The notes: generated from the sequence alone by a model not told the origin. Positions 17,281 to 27,221 are shown, counted from the first letter of the stretch. The stretch: 64,000 bases of DNA from Niveispirillum sp943371025 (GCA_943371025.1 CALRTC020000005.1:191140-255139), one strand, 5' to 3'. Translations and numbers: made by a program.

Positions 17281-18723
17281 TCAGGCCCCGTCGCGGTTGG
17301 GATAGAGCAGGGCCCGTTCCTGGCTGTCGCCGGCGGCGACCGGCCAGGCCACGGCATTATCGGGCAGGTCGCGCACCTTGCGTGCCAGGATAAAGGCGTT
17401 GCCATAGCCGGGATTGATGGGCATCAGCGCGAAGGGACCGCGCCGGTCCTCCGGATAGATTTCCATCTTGTTGACCATGCCGGCGGCCAGCACCTCGAAT
17501 CCCGTATCGGGTCCGAACAGCACCTTCAGCCCTTCATCGGAGAAGCGCCAGAAATCATTGGGCTGTTCATGCATCGGGTAGGTCTGCGGGGCGCTGTGAA
17601 AGACGATGCCCCCCATGCTCAAGGCCCGGTTGGTGGCCGCCGCCAGCAGCCAGGGATGGCTGAGATGTTCGATGACGGAGAAGGAGAAGACGGCGTCAAT
17701 GCCGCCCCTTCCCACCAGCCGGTCCAGTTGATGGGCATCGCCGACAATGTCGACGCCCGGAGCCGCATGGATGTCGATGCCGATGAAGCGGCCCGCATCG
17801 GGGAAATGGTGGCGGCGGCCATGGCTGGCATCGCCCACGACGCGAGCCCCGATCTCCGCCACCCGCAGATGGCGGATATTCACCTCGTCCACGAAGCGGC
17901 AGAGGGTCAGCAGGAAATCATTGATCTTCTTGGTCTGGTCTTCGGTCCAGGACCCGGACAGGACCCCCGCACGGGGCAGGTCCAGCGTCACCCGCGTCTG
18001 TCCCGCATCCGTTTCCACCTCCAGTTCCACAGGCTGGCCCGGCCGGCTTTCCAGATAGGCCATGAAACCGGCATCGGCCACATGGTCATGGTCGGGAAAG
18101 AAATTCAGCAGGTCCTCCCGCCGCGTCAGGGCGGGGATGGTGAAACGGTCCTGGCCGATGACAAGGGACGCGCGGTTGACCCTATGTTCGTTGCAATGAA
18201 CCCAGCCCTGCACAAAGACGCCGTGGCGGTCGCACCAGAAATTGTCGATGCCATAGACGATGCGCAGATGCGGGGCCGCCGCCGCGGACGGTGTCATCAC
18301 CGGCCGGGTCGGGGCGTCCGGCAGGCGGATGGGCTGGCGGCGATGCAGATCGACAGCCGTGGCCGCCGCCGCCAGGGCGGCGCTGTGCGGCGGCCGTTCC
18401 CCCTGATGCACGAACAGATGCAGCAGTTCGCCCGCATCATGGCGGAAGGGCGGGAAGGGCACCGCCAGATGCGCCCTATCCCCCAGCCCGGTCCAGTCCC
18501 GGACCAGCACCTGGCGGATATCCCCGCATTCAGGACGTTGCAGGGTGATGATGAGCGGCAGGTCGGCGCGCAGATCCTGGCCGGAAAGGTCCAGGCGCAG
18601 AAGCCCGAAATCCGGTGACGGTGCCTGGAACCGTTCCGCGATCACCAGCCCGTCCAGCGGTGACGCCGGGGACGGTGTCGGGATTGTGCGGAAGAGGGCG
18701 GCCAGTCTGTCGCGGATCACCAT
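17281..18723 (-). CDS. class I SAM-dependent methyltransferase with N-terminal accessory domain
   Basis: A 480-residue protein. The C-terminal half is a Methyltransf_11-like Rossmann fold: RHLRVAEIGARVVGD, FIGIDIHAAPGVDIVGDAH (acidic ribose ligand) and DAVFSFSVIEHLSHPW (motif with IEH). The first 170 residues are a separate domain I cannot name, and the middle (IDNFWCDRHGVFVQGWVHC) is a beta-rich module I recall from proteins modifying cell-surface glycans. No signal peptide. The ATG at 18723 is preferred; the longer frame adds low-quality sequence. Divergent from the DUF2142 gene, which supports a surface polysaccharide role. Substrate unknown. Confidence 0.75.
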   Translation of the reverse strand: MVIRDRLAALFRTIPTPSPASPLDGLVIAERFQAPSPDFGLLRLDLSGQDLRADLPLIITLQRPECGDIRQVLVRDWTGLGDRAHLAVPFPPFRHDAGELLHLFVHQGERPPHSAALAAAATAVDLHRRQPIRLPDAPTRPVMTPSAAAAPHLRIVYGIDNFWCDRHGVFVQGWVHCNEHRVNRASLVIGQDRFTIPALTRREDLLNFFPDHDHVADAGFMAYLESRPGQPVELEVETDAGQTRVTLDLPRAGVLSGSWTEDQTKKINDFLLTLCRFVDEVNIRHLRVAEIGARVVGDASHGRRHHFPDAGRFIGIDIHAAPGVDIVGDAHQLDRLVGRGGIDAVFSFSVIEHLSHPWLLAAATNRALSMGGIVFHSAPQTYPMHEQPNDFWRFSDEGLKVLFGPDTGFEVLAAGMVNKMEIYPEDRRGPFALMPINPGYGNAFILARKVRDLPDNAVAWPVAAGDSQERALLYPNRDGA

Positions 18724-18929
18724 GGCACCGGGGATATCATCCTTGCTGGGCGTCCCGCCAGGGGACGGCTCCGGGTCGGCGGCACTATGGTCACCCCAGG
18801 GGGCGGCGACAAGAACTATGTGCCACGCCCGAGAGTGGCAAAGGCATGTAGCATTGCCATCCCTGTGCAATTTCCGTAGAAATGACGCCCGTTGGCGGGG
18901 CCGTTTCCAGCCATTTCCCCGGAGGGTTC

Positions 18930-20312
18930 ATGTTGCGTCGATGGCTTGCACCGCTTTACCTGCTGTACGCCCTGCCGCTGGTCCTGTTCATGGCGATCAA
19001 TGTTCCGGTCTTTCTGAACGCCGACGAGACCAATCATATGATGCGGGCGGAAATGGTGCTGGGCGGCGATGTCATCGGCCGCCGCTCGGATCAGGGGCAG
19101 TCCGGTGGCAAGATCGACGGCCATATCCTGGATGTGCTGCGCATCTATTGGCCGATGCTGTCGACGCCGGACCTGCGGCTGACCCGGACCATCACGGAAC
19201 CGGGCGGGCAGGTGCAATGGGGCGGGGATCGCATCTTCACCCATATTCCCAACACGGCCATCTATCCGCCCACGCTTTACGCCCCGCTGATCGCTGGGCT
19301 GGGGCTGGGCAAGGTGCTGGACCTGTCCATTGCCGACAGCTTCATCCTGGCCCGCATGGTGAGCGCGCTGGTGTCGGTGGGGCTGGCGGCGCTGGCCATC
19401 CAGATCGCGGCGCGGGGACGGCTGATGTTGTTCGCCACGATGCTGCTGCCCATGAGCATCACGCAGATGGCCGCCTTTTCCCAGGACGGGCTGCTGATTG
19501 CGGGCGGGGCGCTGCTGGTGGCGCTGCTGACCCGACCGCTGGCCGAGGAGCGGCCGGCCACCAACGCGGAGTTCGTGGGCATCGCCGCCCTGATCGTGTT
19601 GTTGTCATGGTCGCGCCCCACCAATCTTGCCTTCATCCTGCTGCTGTTGCCCCTGGCGCCCCGGCTGACAGGACGGATTTCCGTGGCCACGGTGTTTCCC
19701 GCGTCGATGGTCCTGGTGCTGGGCTGGATCGTCTGGATGGCGGCGGCGGTGGCGGTGCAGCAGGTCTGGGGCAATGTCGTCCCCTCTGTGCCGGGGCAGA
19801 TCCGCCATCTGATGGCCAATCCGCTGGATTTCTTCCGGGCGCTGGACCAGACGCTGTTCACCGGGTCCGGTTACTGGGGCACCGTGGTGATGATGCTGGG
19901 CTGGGTCGGCTGGGGCCAGTTCAACATCACCTTCGAGCACTGGTTCTATGTGGCTATCTTGTGGATGCTGGTCGCCGCTGTCCTGTCGGACCTGCTGGCG
20001 GCCGGGCGGCATTCATCCCGCTTCGCCCTGCTGGCTGCGGCCACGATCCTGATCTCTGCCGTCGGGATCTATTTCCTGCAATATCTGTCCTTCTCCGCGG
20101 TAGGCGGCATGGAGGTCAGCGGCGTACAAGGACGTTACTTCGTGCCGCTGCTGGCGTCGATCGGGCTGGCCCTGCCGGCCGCAGCCCAATGGTTGCCGCA
20201 ACCTTGGACCAGGCGCGTGCGGACCCTGCTGACCCTGCCGGTTCTGGTCTTCCCGCTTCTGACCATGATCATCATGCCGCACACGATCATCGCCCGCGCC
20301 TATATGCAGTGA
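18930..20312 (+). CDS. DUF2142-like polytopic membrane protein
   Basis: A 460-residue integral membrane protein with about ten to twelve hydrophobic helices, beginning at WLAPLYLLYALPLVLFMAI. The first loop has NADETNHMMRAEM, resembling the loop after TM1 in DUF2142/GT-C-like lipid-linked glycosyltransferases, and the stretch ILDVLRIYWP follows. Later VGGMEVSGVQGRYFVPLL matches the QGRYF signature near the C-terminus of DUF2142. GGAGGG lies 3-4 bases before the ATG at 18930, so the upstream in-frame ATG at 18882 is rejected. Probably transfers or handles sugars on the outer face of the inner membrane. Confidence 0.75.
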   Translation: MLRRWLAPLYLLYALPLVLFMAINVPVFLNADETNHMMRAEMVLGGDVIGRRSDQGQSGGKIDGHILDVLRIYWPMLSTPDLRLTRTITEPGGQVQWGGDRIFTHIPNTAIYPPTLYAPLIAGLGLGKVLDLSIADSFILARMVSALVSVGLAALAIQIAARGRLMLFATMLLPMSITQMAAFSQDGLLIAGGALLVALLTRPLAEERPATNAEFVGIAALIVLLSWSRPTNLAFILLLLPLAPRLTGRISVATVFPASMVLVLGWIVWMAAAVAVQQVWGNVVPSVPGQIRHLMANPLDFFRALDQTLFTGSGYWGTVVMMLGWVGWGQFNITFEHWFYVAILWMLVAAVLSDLLAAGRHSSRFALLAAATILISAVGIYFLQYLSFSAVGGMEVSGVQGRYFVPLLASIGLALPAAAQWLPQPWTRRVRTLLTLPVLVFPLLTMIIMPHTIIARAYMQ

Positions 20313-20355
20313 CGCCACGCTCCCTTGATCGGTCGGGATCAAGGGAGCGTGGCGT
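20312..20355. terminator. 19-bp-stem bidirectional hairpin
   Basis: ACGCCACGCTCCCTTGATC and its exact complement flank a 6-base loop, beginning within the stop codon of the DUF2142 gene and ending just before the convergent GH3 stop. There is no T run, but position and stem strength suggest a shared terminator. Confidence 0.65.
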
Positions 20356-20361
20356 ATGTCA

Positions 20362-22764
20362 TCAGGCCACTGTCAGCGTCGCGCCTTTCAGATCGACGCT
20401 GTCGAAACCGGCGCTGATGGTGAAGGTGCCGGGTTCGACCACCCGCTTCATGTCGATATTCCAGATCGAGAGATCATCCGCCGTCAGGCTGAAGCGCACG
20501 GTGGTTTCGGCCCCGGCTTCCAGCGTCACGCGCTGGAAGCGCTTCAGTTCCTTGATGGGCCGCGTCACCGAAGCCTCCTCATCGCGCAAATAGATCTGCA
20601 CCACCTGATCGGCCTTGACCGGGCCCTTGTTGCGCAGGGTGACGGCGATGTCGACGCTGTCGCCGGCCTTGATCGTACTACGCGACAGGACGGGCACCTC
20701 CAGTTCGAAGCGGGAATAGGTCAGGCCGAAGCCGAAGGGGAACAGAGGCGTCACGTCATCGAACAGATAGCCGCGCCGCGCGCTGGGCTTGGCATTGTAG
20801 TAGACGGGCAGCTGCCCGACCGAACGCGGAATGGTGATGGGCAGCTTGCCGCCCGGCGAGACCTTGCCGAAGACGACATCGGCGACGCCATTGCCCGTCT
20901 CCTGCCCCAGATACCAGCCTTCAATCAGGGCATTGGCCTTTTCCGCCAGCCGGTTCACGGCCAGCGGGCGGCCGTTCAGCAGCAGGACGATGACGGGCTT
21001 GCCCAGCTTGAACATCTCCTCAGCCAGTTCGGACTGCCGACCATAGAGGTCCAGCGAGGCGCGGTCACCCAGATGGGTCTTGGCCCAGGCTTCCCGGCTC
21101 AACTGCTCATTCTCGCCCAGCACCAGCAGGATGGTGTCGGCCTGCGCGGCCTTGGCCACCGCCTCCTTGATCAGGGCGTCATTCTCCGCGTCGGGGATGG
21201 GTTCGACCTTGTCCTCCTCCCACACGCGCTGGCGGGTCAGGCGCACGCCTTCGGCATAGTCCACCTTCAGCCCCCGCGCGGCGGCGGTCAGACCCTCCAC
21301 CACGGACACGACCTTGCGCGGGACTTCGGAATAGCCACCGATGGGCGTGTCCCGGGCGTGGGTGCCGACGACCAGCAGCGTACCCTTGGCCGCGGGGTTC
21401 AGGGGCAGCACGCCGCCATCATTCTTCAGCAGGACCAGGGAGCGGGATGCGGCTTCACGGGCGAGCGCGATGGCATCGGGCGTGGCCGTCAGCTTGTCCG
21501 CGACCTTGGCATCGACATAGGGGTTTTCGAACAGGCCCGCTTCGAACTTCATGCGCAGGACGCGGCGCACGGCCGTGTCGATCCGGTCCATCGAAACCTT
21601 GCCCTCCTGCACCAGCCGGGGCAGGACCGGATAGCCTTCGCCATCGGGCAGTTCCATGTCCACTCCGGCTTCCAGCGCACGCAGGGCCCCATCTTCCAGA
21701 TCGCGGACCATGTGGTGGACTGTCTTCAGTTCGCGGATGGCGAAATAGTCGCTGACGATGGAGCCCTTGTAGCCCCATTCCTTGCGCAGCACCGTATCCA
21801 GCAGCCATTTGTTGGCGTGGCTGGGCACGCCGTCGATCTCGTTATAAGAGGCCATGACGGCGCGCACAGGCAGCGTCTTTACCGCGCGTTCGAACGGCAC
21901 CAGGAAATTTTCGCGCAAGGTGCGTTCCGAAATGGGCGCGGGCCCGACATTGGTGCCGCTTTCCGGCTGGCCATGGCCCGTCATGTGCTTCAGCGTGACG
22001 AAAACCTTGTCCTTGGCCAGCGGCAGAGTCGTGCCCTGGAAGCCCTTGATGGCGGCCAGACCCATTTCCGAGACCAGCCACGGGTCTTCGCCATAGGTTT
22101 CCTCCGTCCGGCCCCAGCGCGGGTCGCGGACGATGTCGACGACAGGGGCCAGCGCCAGCTGCACGCCGCGCAGACGTATTTCGCGCGCCGCCACGGTGAA
22201 GATGCGCTCCACCAGGCCCGTGTCCCAGGAACTGGCCAGCGCGATGGATTGCGGGAAGCTGGTGGCGCCACGGGCCACGAACCCGTGCAACGCTTCCTCA
22301 TGGAACAGCAGCGGGATGCCCAGGCGGGTCTGCTCCACGGCCCATTTCTGGGCCTCGTTGGCATAGGTGGCTGCTTCCAGCCCCTCGCGGTTGATGATGT
22401 TGGCCTTGGCCCCGGCGGCGATGGGGGCGCCGTCCTTGTCCACGGCCCCGACGCGGTCGCCGGGGCGGGAAATCTGCCCCAGCCCATGGGGGAACGCCTT
22501 GGCCGCCCGCTTGGCATCGAAACCACCGGACGCGTTGTTGACCAGCTTCTTGTCCTGCCAGATGCCGATCATCTGGGCCACCTTCTCCTCCACGCTCATG
22601 CGGGAGAGCAGGTCCTCGATCCGGGCGTCGATGGGCAGGCTGGGGTCGCGGTACGGCTCCTTGCCGCGGGCAAACGCGATGCCGGCGGGCACGGCCGCAG
22701 CCGAGGTGAGCGCCAGCAGGCTGGCGCCGAACAGACGGCGGGACAGCTTTTGTGTCGTCGACAA
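20362..22764 (-). CDS. glycoside hydrolase family 3 (beta-xylosidase/beta-glucosidase), exported
   Basis: An 800-residue periplasmic glycosidase, probably cutting xylobiose and other short beta-linked oligosaccharides. The TTG at 22764 has GGAGGAAAC directly upstream and gives MSTTQKLSRRLFGASLLAL, a Tat-like signal with twin arginines; an ATG at 22812 sits inside the operator and has no ribosome site. Domain order is the GH3 barrel (SVEEKVAQMIG, LGIPLLFHEEALHG, VTLKHMTGHGQ), the nucleophile D339 in SIVSDYF, the alpha/beta sandwich, then a fibronectin type III-like C-terminal domain. A LacI-type operator and a 13-bp motif lie upstream, as for the GH67 gene. Confidence 0.92.
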   Translation of the reverse strand: MSTTQKLSRRLFGASLLALTSAAAVPAGIAFARGKEPYRDPSLPIDARIEDLLSRMSVEEKVAQMIGIWQDKKLVNNASGGFDAKRAAKAFPHGLGQISRPGDRVGAVDKDGAPIAAGAKANIINREGLEAATYANEAQKWAVEQTRLGIPLLFHEEALHGFVARGATSFPQSIALASSWDTGLVERIFTVAAREIRLRGVQLALAPVVDIVRDPRWGRTEETYGEDPWLVSEMGLAAIKGFQGTTLPLAKDKVFVTLKHMTGHGQPESGTNVGPAPISERTLRENFLVPFERAVKTLPVRAVMASYNEIDGVPSHANKWLLDTVLRKEWGYKGSIVSDYFAIRELKTVHHMVRDLEDGALRALEAGVDMELPDGEGYPVLPRLVQEGKVSMDRIDTAVRRVLRMKFEAGLFENPYVDAKVADKLTATPDAIALAREAASRSLVLLKNDGGVLPLNPAAKGTLLVVGTHARDTPIGGYSEVPRKVVSVVEGLTAAARGLKVDYAEGVRLTRQRVWEEDKVEPIPDAENDALIKEAVAKAAQADTILLVLGENEQLSREAWAKTHLGDRASLDLYGRQSELAEEMFKLGKPVIVLLLNGRPLAVNRLAEKANALIEGWYLGQETGNGVADVVFGKVSPGGKLPITIPRSVGQLPVYYNAKPSARRGYLFDDVTPLFPFGFGLTYSRFELEVPVLSRSTIKAGDSVDIAVTLRNKGPVKADQVVQIYLRDEEASVTRPIKELKRFQRVTLEAGAETTVRFSLTADDLSIWNIDMKRVVEPGTFTISAGFDSVDLKGATLTVA

Positions 22765-22810
22765 GGTTTCCTCCGGGTTTATACGCTTTTTCGGACCCTC
22801 TGCTGGGGTC

Positions 22811-22826
22811 ATGGTAGCGCTATCAT
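22811..22826. promoter_or_regulatory. LacI-type operator upstream of GH3
   Basis: ATGGTAGCGCTATCAT is a palindrome with a central AGCGCT, 46 bp upstream of the TTG start. It matches seven other sites in the window and fits the GC-centred form of LacI-family operators. Confidence 0.7.
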
Positions 22827-22863
22827 TGCGTGGAAAGGATGGGGTGTCAATCGTTCAGCGTCA

Positions 22864-22876
22864 TACTGGTATGGTA
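22864..22876. promoter_or_regulatory. 13-bp motif shared with the GH67/GntR promoter region
   Basis: TACTGGTATGGTA occurs here and again at 27262-27274. In this copy CATACTGGTATG is also a palindrome, CATAC/GTATG, with the GTAT/ATAC character of GntR-family sites. It lies 37 bp outside the LacI-type operator on the side away from the gene, the same order as at GH67. Confidence 0.5.
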
Positions 22877-23033
22877 CGTGATGTGCCGGTTTGGGGTGGC
22901 AAGTGGGGCTCACGGCCTGCCGCCCGCGCCACACTGCTTTCCCTGTGGAAGCGGGGAGACGCGGACGGAAGGCACAGAAGGTGAGGCAACTGTCGTGGCG
23001 CCTGGCAACGACAGCCGCCGACGCGAGAGCCCC

Positions 23034-24983
23034 TTACTTCACCCGCGCCTCGAACGGACCGGCGGGCATGCGCACACCGTCATAGAGGTTGCAGATAGGG
23101 CCGTCACCCCAGCAATAGCGCACGCGCACGGCGGGGTCATTGCCCACTTGGATGGTCACCGTGTCACCCGACAGGCTGGCATCGACATGGCGGCAGCTGC
23201 CTGGCGCCTCGTCACACAGCTGGAAGCCGACGGGGCGATTGCTGGCCAGGGCCTGCAGGCTGCCGTCAATATCGGTGAAGCGGACGGAGATGCTGTCGCC
23301 CTGGCGGGTGATTGCGGCGGGGATGGGCCCCGAGGGCGGCACCTTCATGCCGAAAAACACCGACTGTGCGGCGCGGGCCAGTCGGCGGCCGATGACCTGC
23401 TTGTTGGCCGGATGCACATCGTACCAGTCACCCACGCCGATGCCGACAACCAGCCCCGCATGTTTGTCGTTCAGCACCGCCTGCCGCTGGGCCGCACGCA
23501 TGTCGGACCAGCCGCTGTCCACCGGGGTGGTGGTCGGATATCCATATTCCGGAAGCTGCACGATCAGGAAGGGCAGGTCGGCCCCGAACTGCGTCCGCCA
23601 GGACGCCATCAGCCCGGCCATCAGGCGCGGATAGGCCGCCGCCCGGTCGGTATTGCTTTCCCCCTGGTACCAGAGGGCGCCGCGCAGGGCCATGGGGCCC
23701 AGCGGCGCGATCATGGCATTGTAGAGTGTGCCCAGGCCCGACACCGATTCCCAGGGCGCGCGCGGTGGGGAGCCGACACCGGTCGGGGCGGCACGGTATT
23801 GCCAGGGCCCCGACAGCGGGATACGCGTGCCTTCGGCCAGAACCAGGGCATAGTCTTCGGCAGGCCCGCGCGGGCCGCCCTCCCCCCACAGATCCAGGAT
23901 GGCCAGGTTGATGCGGTTCACCCCTTGCTTCAGCGTGCCCGGGGCGATGGCATAGTCGCGGCCGGCGGCGGGTTCATACAGGCTGCCCACCGGCTGGCCG
24001 TTGATCCAGGTGACGTCCAGTTCGTCGATCCGGCCCAGGGTGATGCTGCTGACCTTCTGCGCCTGATCGGCGGTCAGGGTCACTTCCGTGCGCAGCCACA
24101 TGACGCCGTCATAGGGGACCAGCTCCGGCACGCCCCAATGTTCCCAGGTGCCCAGCGCGGCAGGCACGGGCTTGTACCCGTCGCCATCCCTGGCGCCGTC
24201 GGTCCAGGGCTGGTCCGTGCCGCCCTTGGCCTTCCACCAGTCCTGCCACTGCTTGGCATAAAGGGCGGTGCCGGCGGCCCGGTCGCGGTCATAGGTGGAC
24301 AGCATGTCCAGCCCGTTGCCGAAATTGCCGATGGCCCGCAATTCCTTGCCCCCGGTCCATGCCTCTGCCGAGGACCCGCCCCAGGCCGATGCGATCAGGC
24401 CGACCGGCACATCCACCACCTGCCGCAGATCACGGGCGAAGTAGTAGCAGGCGGCCGACATGTCGGACACCGTCTGCGGCGAAACCAGCCGCCAGGAGAC
24501 GGGCTTGGTCGGCACCGTGCGCGGCGTGTTGGCGAAGTCGCGCTGCACGCCCATGTAGCGGATCAGCGGATGGTTGGCCTGGTTGGTCTGGCTCCAGCTG
24601 TCCAGGCCCCGGCTGACCGGGAATTCCATATTGGACTGGCCGGAGCAGAGATAGACATCACCCACCATCACGTCGCTGGCCGTGGCTTCCGCCGCGCCCG
24701 CCTTGGCGGTCAGCACGAAGGGGCCGCCCGCCTTCTGCGCCGGCAGGGTGGCCTGCCAGCGGCCTTCCTTGTCCGCCTTGGCCTTGGCGCTGACCATGCC
24801 CAGGGACACGGTCACCGTGTCGCCCGGCCTGGCAAAGCCATAGACGGGCAGGGGCCGGTCACGCTGAAGAACGCCATGATCCTGGAAGACGGGATGCAGC
24901 AGGGGGGCGTCGGCGGCAAAGGCCGCCGTGCCGGCCAGAAGGCAGGCCAGCAGGGCAGGGGCGAGGGCACGCTTCAAGGTCAT
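23034..24983 (-). CDS. SGNH/SASA-type carbohydrate acetylesterase, exported
   Basis: A 649-residue exported esterase of the sialate O-acetylesterase family; in this locus the substrate is most likely acetylated xylan or its oligosaccharides. The signal peptide is at about 1-24 (ending AFAADAP). CSGQSNMEF carries the catalytic serine at S117, and DVHP near the C-terminus (WYDVHPANKQ) carries the Asp/His pair. An inserted jelly-roll-like domain lies in the middle (VTWINGQPVGS). The ATG at 24983 overlaps the GH67 stop by 4 bp (ATGA), so they are coupled. 'Sialate' in the family name should not be taken as substrate. Confidence 0.88.
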   Translation of the reverse strand: MTLKRALAPALLACLLAGTAAFAADAPLLHPVFQDHGVLQRDRPLPVYGFARPGDTVTVSLGMVSAKAKADKEGRWQATLPAQKAGGPFVLTAKAGAAEATASDVMVGDVYLCSGQSNMEFPVSRGLDSWSQTNQANHPLIRYMGVQRDFANTPRTVPTKPVSWRLVSPQTVSDMSAACYYFARDLRQVVDVPVGLIASAWGGSSAEAWTGGKELRAIGNFGNGLDMLSTYDRDRAAGTALYAKQWQDWWKAKGGTDQPWTDGARDGDGYKPVPAALGTWEHWGVPELVPYDGVMWLRTEVTLTADQAQKVSSITLGRIDELDVTWINGQPVGSLYEPAAGRDYAIAPGTLKQGVNRINLAILDLWGEGGPRGPAEDYALVLAEGTRIPLSGPWQYRAAPTGVGSPPRAPWESVSGLGTLYNAMIAPLGPMALRGALWYQGESNTDRAAAYPRLMAGLMASWRTQFGADLPFLIVQLPEYGYPTTTPVDSGWSDMRAAQRQAVLNDKHAGLVVGIGVGDWYDVHPANKQVIGRRLARAAQSVFFGMKVPPSGPIPAAITRQGDSISVRFTDIDGSLQALASNRPVGFQLCDEAPGSCRHVDASLSGDTVTIQVGNDPAVRVRYCWGDGPICNLYDGVRMPAGPFEARVK

Positions 24984-27127
24984 TTGCCGTCTCCGGGGGC
25001 GGAAGGAAAGGTCAGTGACTGGTAATAGGACAGGGGATGGGCGGGCGGCGCCTCGCCTGCGGGCAGGGGCAGACCGTTGATCGACTGCCAATAGGCGACG
25101 GAGGCATCGCGCCACCACTGCGCCTCCTTCCGCTGAATGGTGAGGAAGGCCTGGATCTGGGCAAAGCGCTGGGCATCGATGCGGCCCTGCAGTCCCTTCC
25201 AGGTGGCGATCATGCCATCGACGGCGGCGAGACCGCTTCCATAGCGATGCAGCAGCTCGGTCCAGACAGTGCGGCCCGTCGGCAGTTTCTGATCCCAGCG
25301 CAGATGATGGAACCAGAGCAGCAGGTCGGTCGGGGTCGTTTCCATCCGGTCGAACCGGCCGGCCAGCGGCCGTGCATACTGGTCCACAGCCCTGCTGCCG
25401 CGGCGCGTGCGGTCGAAGCCGATGCCATCCTTGTCGGCGCGGTGGTAATAGACCGAGGTCCAGTCGGCACGCGGGCCGCCCGCCGTCCAGGGCGCGGGGC
25501 CATAATGGTGACCGCGACCCATCAGATGATGCAGGCCCAGCGGGGTCATGTAATCCACCACGGCCGGGCGCGACGCCATCATCATGGATGTGACCGGCTC
25601 GACAATGGCGGGATCGGCGCCGAAGGTGGCCGCCGCCCATTCGCGCGCGATGGCATCGGCCGACAGGTCGTGATCCCAGGCCAGCCTGCCATAGGCATAC
25701 CAGTTGGCCTGATCGAAGATGGAGCCCGTCCAGTTCCGGTCGCTGCCGATATTGGCGACACCGGCCATGGCCGACAGGGCGTGGCGGTCCAGGCCGCCAT
25801 CGACGATGCGGGCCACCGTGGAGCCCGCCTTGGGCCGGAAAGTGTCGGCGTCCAGCGCTTCCTTATAGAGGGGGGCCAGATAGGCCAGATGCGTGGCGAA
25901 GCCCAGATATTCCTTGGTGATCTGGAATTCCATCATCAGCTTTGTCTTCGGCATGGCACCGAATAGCGGATGGAAGGGCTCCCGTGGCTGGAAATCCAGG
26001 GGGCCGTTCTTCACCTGCACCAGCACATTGTCGCGGAATTTCCCGTCCAGCGGTACAAACTCCGTATAGGCCTGCTTGACCCGGTCGTCGGGTGTCTCAT
26101 GGCTGTAGACGAAGGCCCGCCACATGACGATGCCGCCATGTGGGGCCAGGGCGTCGGCCAGCATGTTGGCCCCGTCGGCATGGGTGCGGCCATAATCCTG
26201 CGGCCCCGGCTGGCCTTCGGAATTGGCCTTGACCAGAAAGCCGCCGAAATCGGGGATCACCTGATAAATCTCATCCGCCTTGGCTTTCCACCAGGCGGCG
26301 ACGGCGGGGTCCAGCGGATCGGCGCTGGGCAGGCCGCCAATTTCCTTGGGTGCTGAAAAGCGGGCCGTCAGATAGACGCGGATGCCATAGGGCCGGAAGA
26401 TGCCGGCCAGGGCCGCCACCTTTTCCAGGTAGGGCCGGGTCAGGATGGTGGCGTTGGCATTCACATTGTTCAGCACCGTGCCATTGATGCCGATCGACGC
26501 ATTGGCGCGGGCATAGTCGGTATAGCGCGGGTCCTGCCAGTCCGGCAGCGTGTGCCAGTCCCAGAGCGATTGCCCGGCATAGCCGCGTTCGACATAGCGG
26601 TCCAGATTGTCCCAGTGGTTCAGGATGCGGCGGTCGATCTTCGGCACTTCCCGGATGGATAGCCCGTCCAGCGCCGCCCCCGTCTGCACCAGCCGCAACA
26701 GGTGGTAAGCGCCATAGAGCAGGCCCGCGTCGGTTTCGGCAGCCAGGACCGTGCGGTCCTTCACCCGGCGGATGACATAACCATCGTGGCCCAGTCCCGA
26801 TACCGGCCCCAGCACGGCCTTGACGGACGCATCCCCCGTCAGCCCGACCAGCAGGGGGGCATCGTCGGCCACCACCGGAGCCCGGCCCAGCAATCCCGTC
26901 AGGCCGCGCGTCAGTTCTGTCAGGGCGAGGGCGTCGGGGCGGGTGGTGGTGATTCGGGACAGGGACGCATCGGCGGCCGTCAGGGACGGGCCCGACAGCG
27001 GCCGTAACCGCAGCCACAGGTCATAGCCATCCTCGGCCAGGACCGGGGACGCTGACAAGAAGGCGGCCAGCAACATGAACGGCAGGGCCGGCAGCAAGGC
27101 CGCCAGCCGCCTGATCAGGGTACGCAT
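24980..27127 (-). CDS. aguA: alpha-glucuronidase, glycoside hydrolase family 67
   Basis: A 715-residue periplasmic enzyme that removes (4-O-methyl)glucuronic acid from the non-reducing end of xylo-oligosaccharides. The signal peptide is about residues 1-31 (FLSASPVLAED). Catalytic residues line up with characterised GH67 enzymes: E304 in KANSEGQPGPQ (acid), and D378 in NGPLDFQPREP with E400 in MMEFQITKEYLG (base pair). Length is typical. GGGAGGAAAC lies directly before the ATG. It heads an operon with the acetylesterase, and a LacI-type operator lies about 95 bp upstream. The released glucuronate fits the MFS and mannonate dehydratase genes on the other side. Confidence 0.96.
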   Translation of the reverse strand: MRTLIRRLAALLPALPFMLLAAFLSASPVLAEDGYDLWLRLRPLSGPSLTAADASLSRITTTRPDALALTELTRGLTGLLGRAPVVADDAPLLVGLTGDASVKAVLGPVSGLGHDGYVIRRVKDRTVLAAETDAGLLYGAYHLLRLVQTGAALDGLSIREVPKIDRRILNHWDNLDRYVERGYAGQSLWDWHTLPDWQDPRYTDYARANASIGINGTVLNNVNANATILTRPYLEKVAALAGIFRPYGIRVYLTARFSAPKEIGGLPSADPLDPAVAAWWKAKADEIYQVIPDFGGFLVKANSEGQPGPQDYGRTHADGANMLADALAPHGGIVMWRAFVYSHETPDDRVKQAYTEFVPLDGKFRDNVLVQVKNGPLDFQPREPFHPLFGAMPKTKLMMEFQITKEYLGFATHLAYLAPLYKEALDADTFRPKAGSTVARIVDGGLDRHALSAMAGVANIGSDRNWTGSIFDQANWYAYGRLAWDHDLSADAIAREWAAATFGADPAIVEPVTSMMMASRPAVVDYMTPLGLHHLMGRGHHYGPAPWTAGGPRADWTSVYYHRADKDGIGFDRTRRGSRAVDQYARPLAGRFDRMETTPTDLLLWFHHLRWDQKLPTGRTVWTELLHRYGSGLAAVDGMIATWKGLQGRIDAQRFAQIQAFLTIQRKEAQWWRDASVAYWQSINGLPLPAGEAPPAHPLSYYQSLTFPSAPGDGK

Positions 27128-27221
27128 GTTTCCTCCCGTTTCGCCCCATGACGGGCGACCGTTCCGGCACGGCGTCAGCCAAGCGGGGTCGTTGCCCCGG
27201 CACCGGTTCGTGGCGTGAATA

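Noticed and set aside
22990..23014. Hairpin CTGTCGT/ACGACAG behind the acetylesterase gene
   Set aside because: Only a 7-bp stem with an 11-base loop and no T run; too weak to call a terminator.
20356..25025. Two long plus-strand open frames (about 841 and 731 residues)
   Set aside because: Antisense to the GH3, acetylesterase and GH67 genes, whose catalytic motifs are clear. No motif or ribosome site supports the plus strand.
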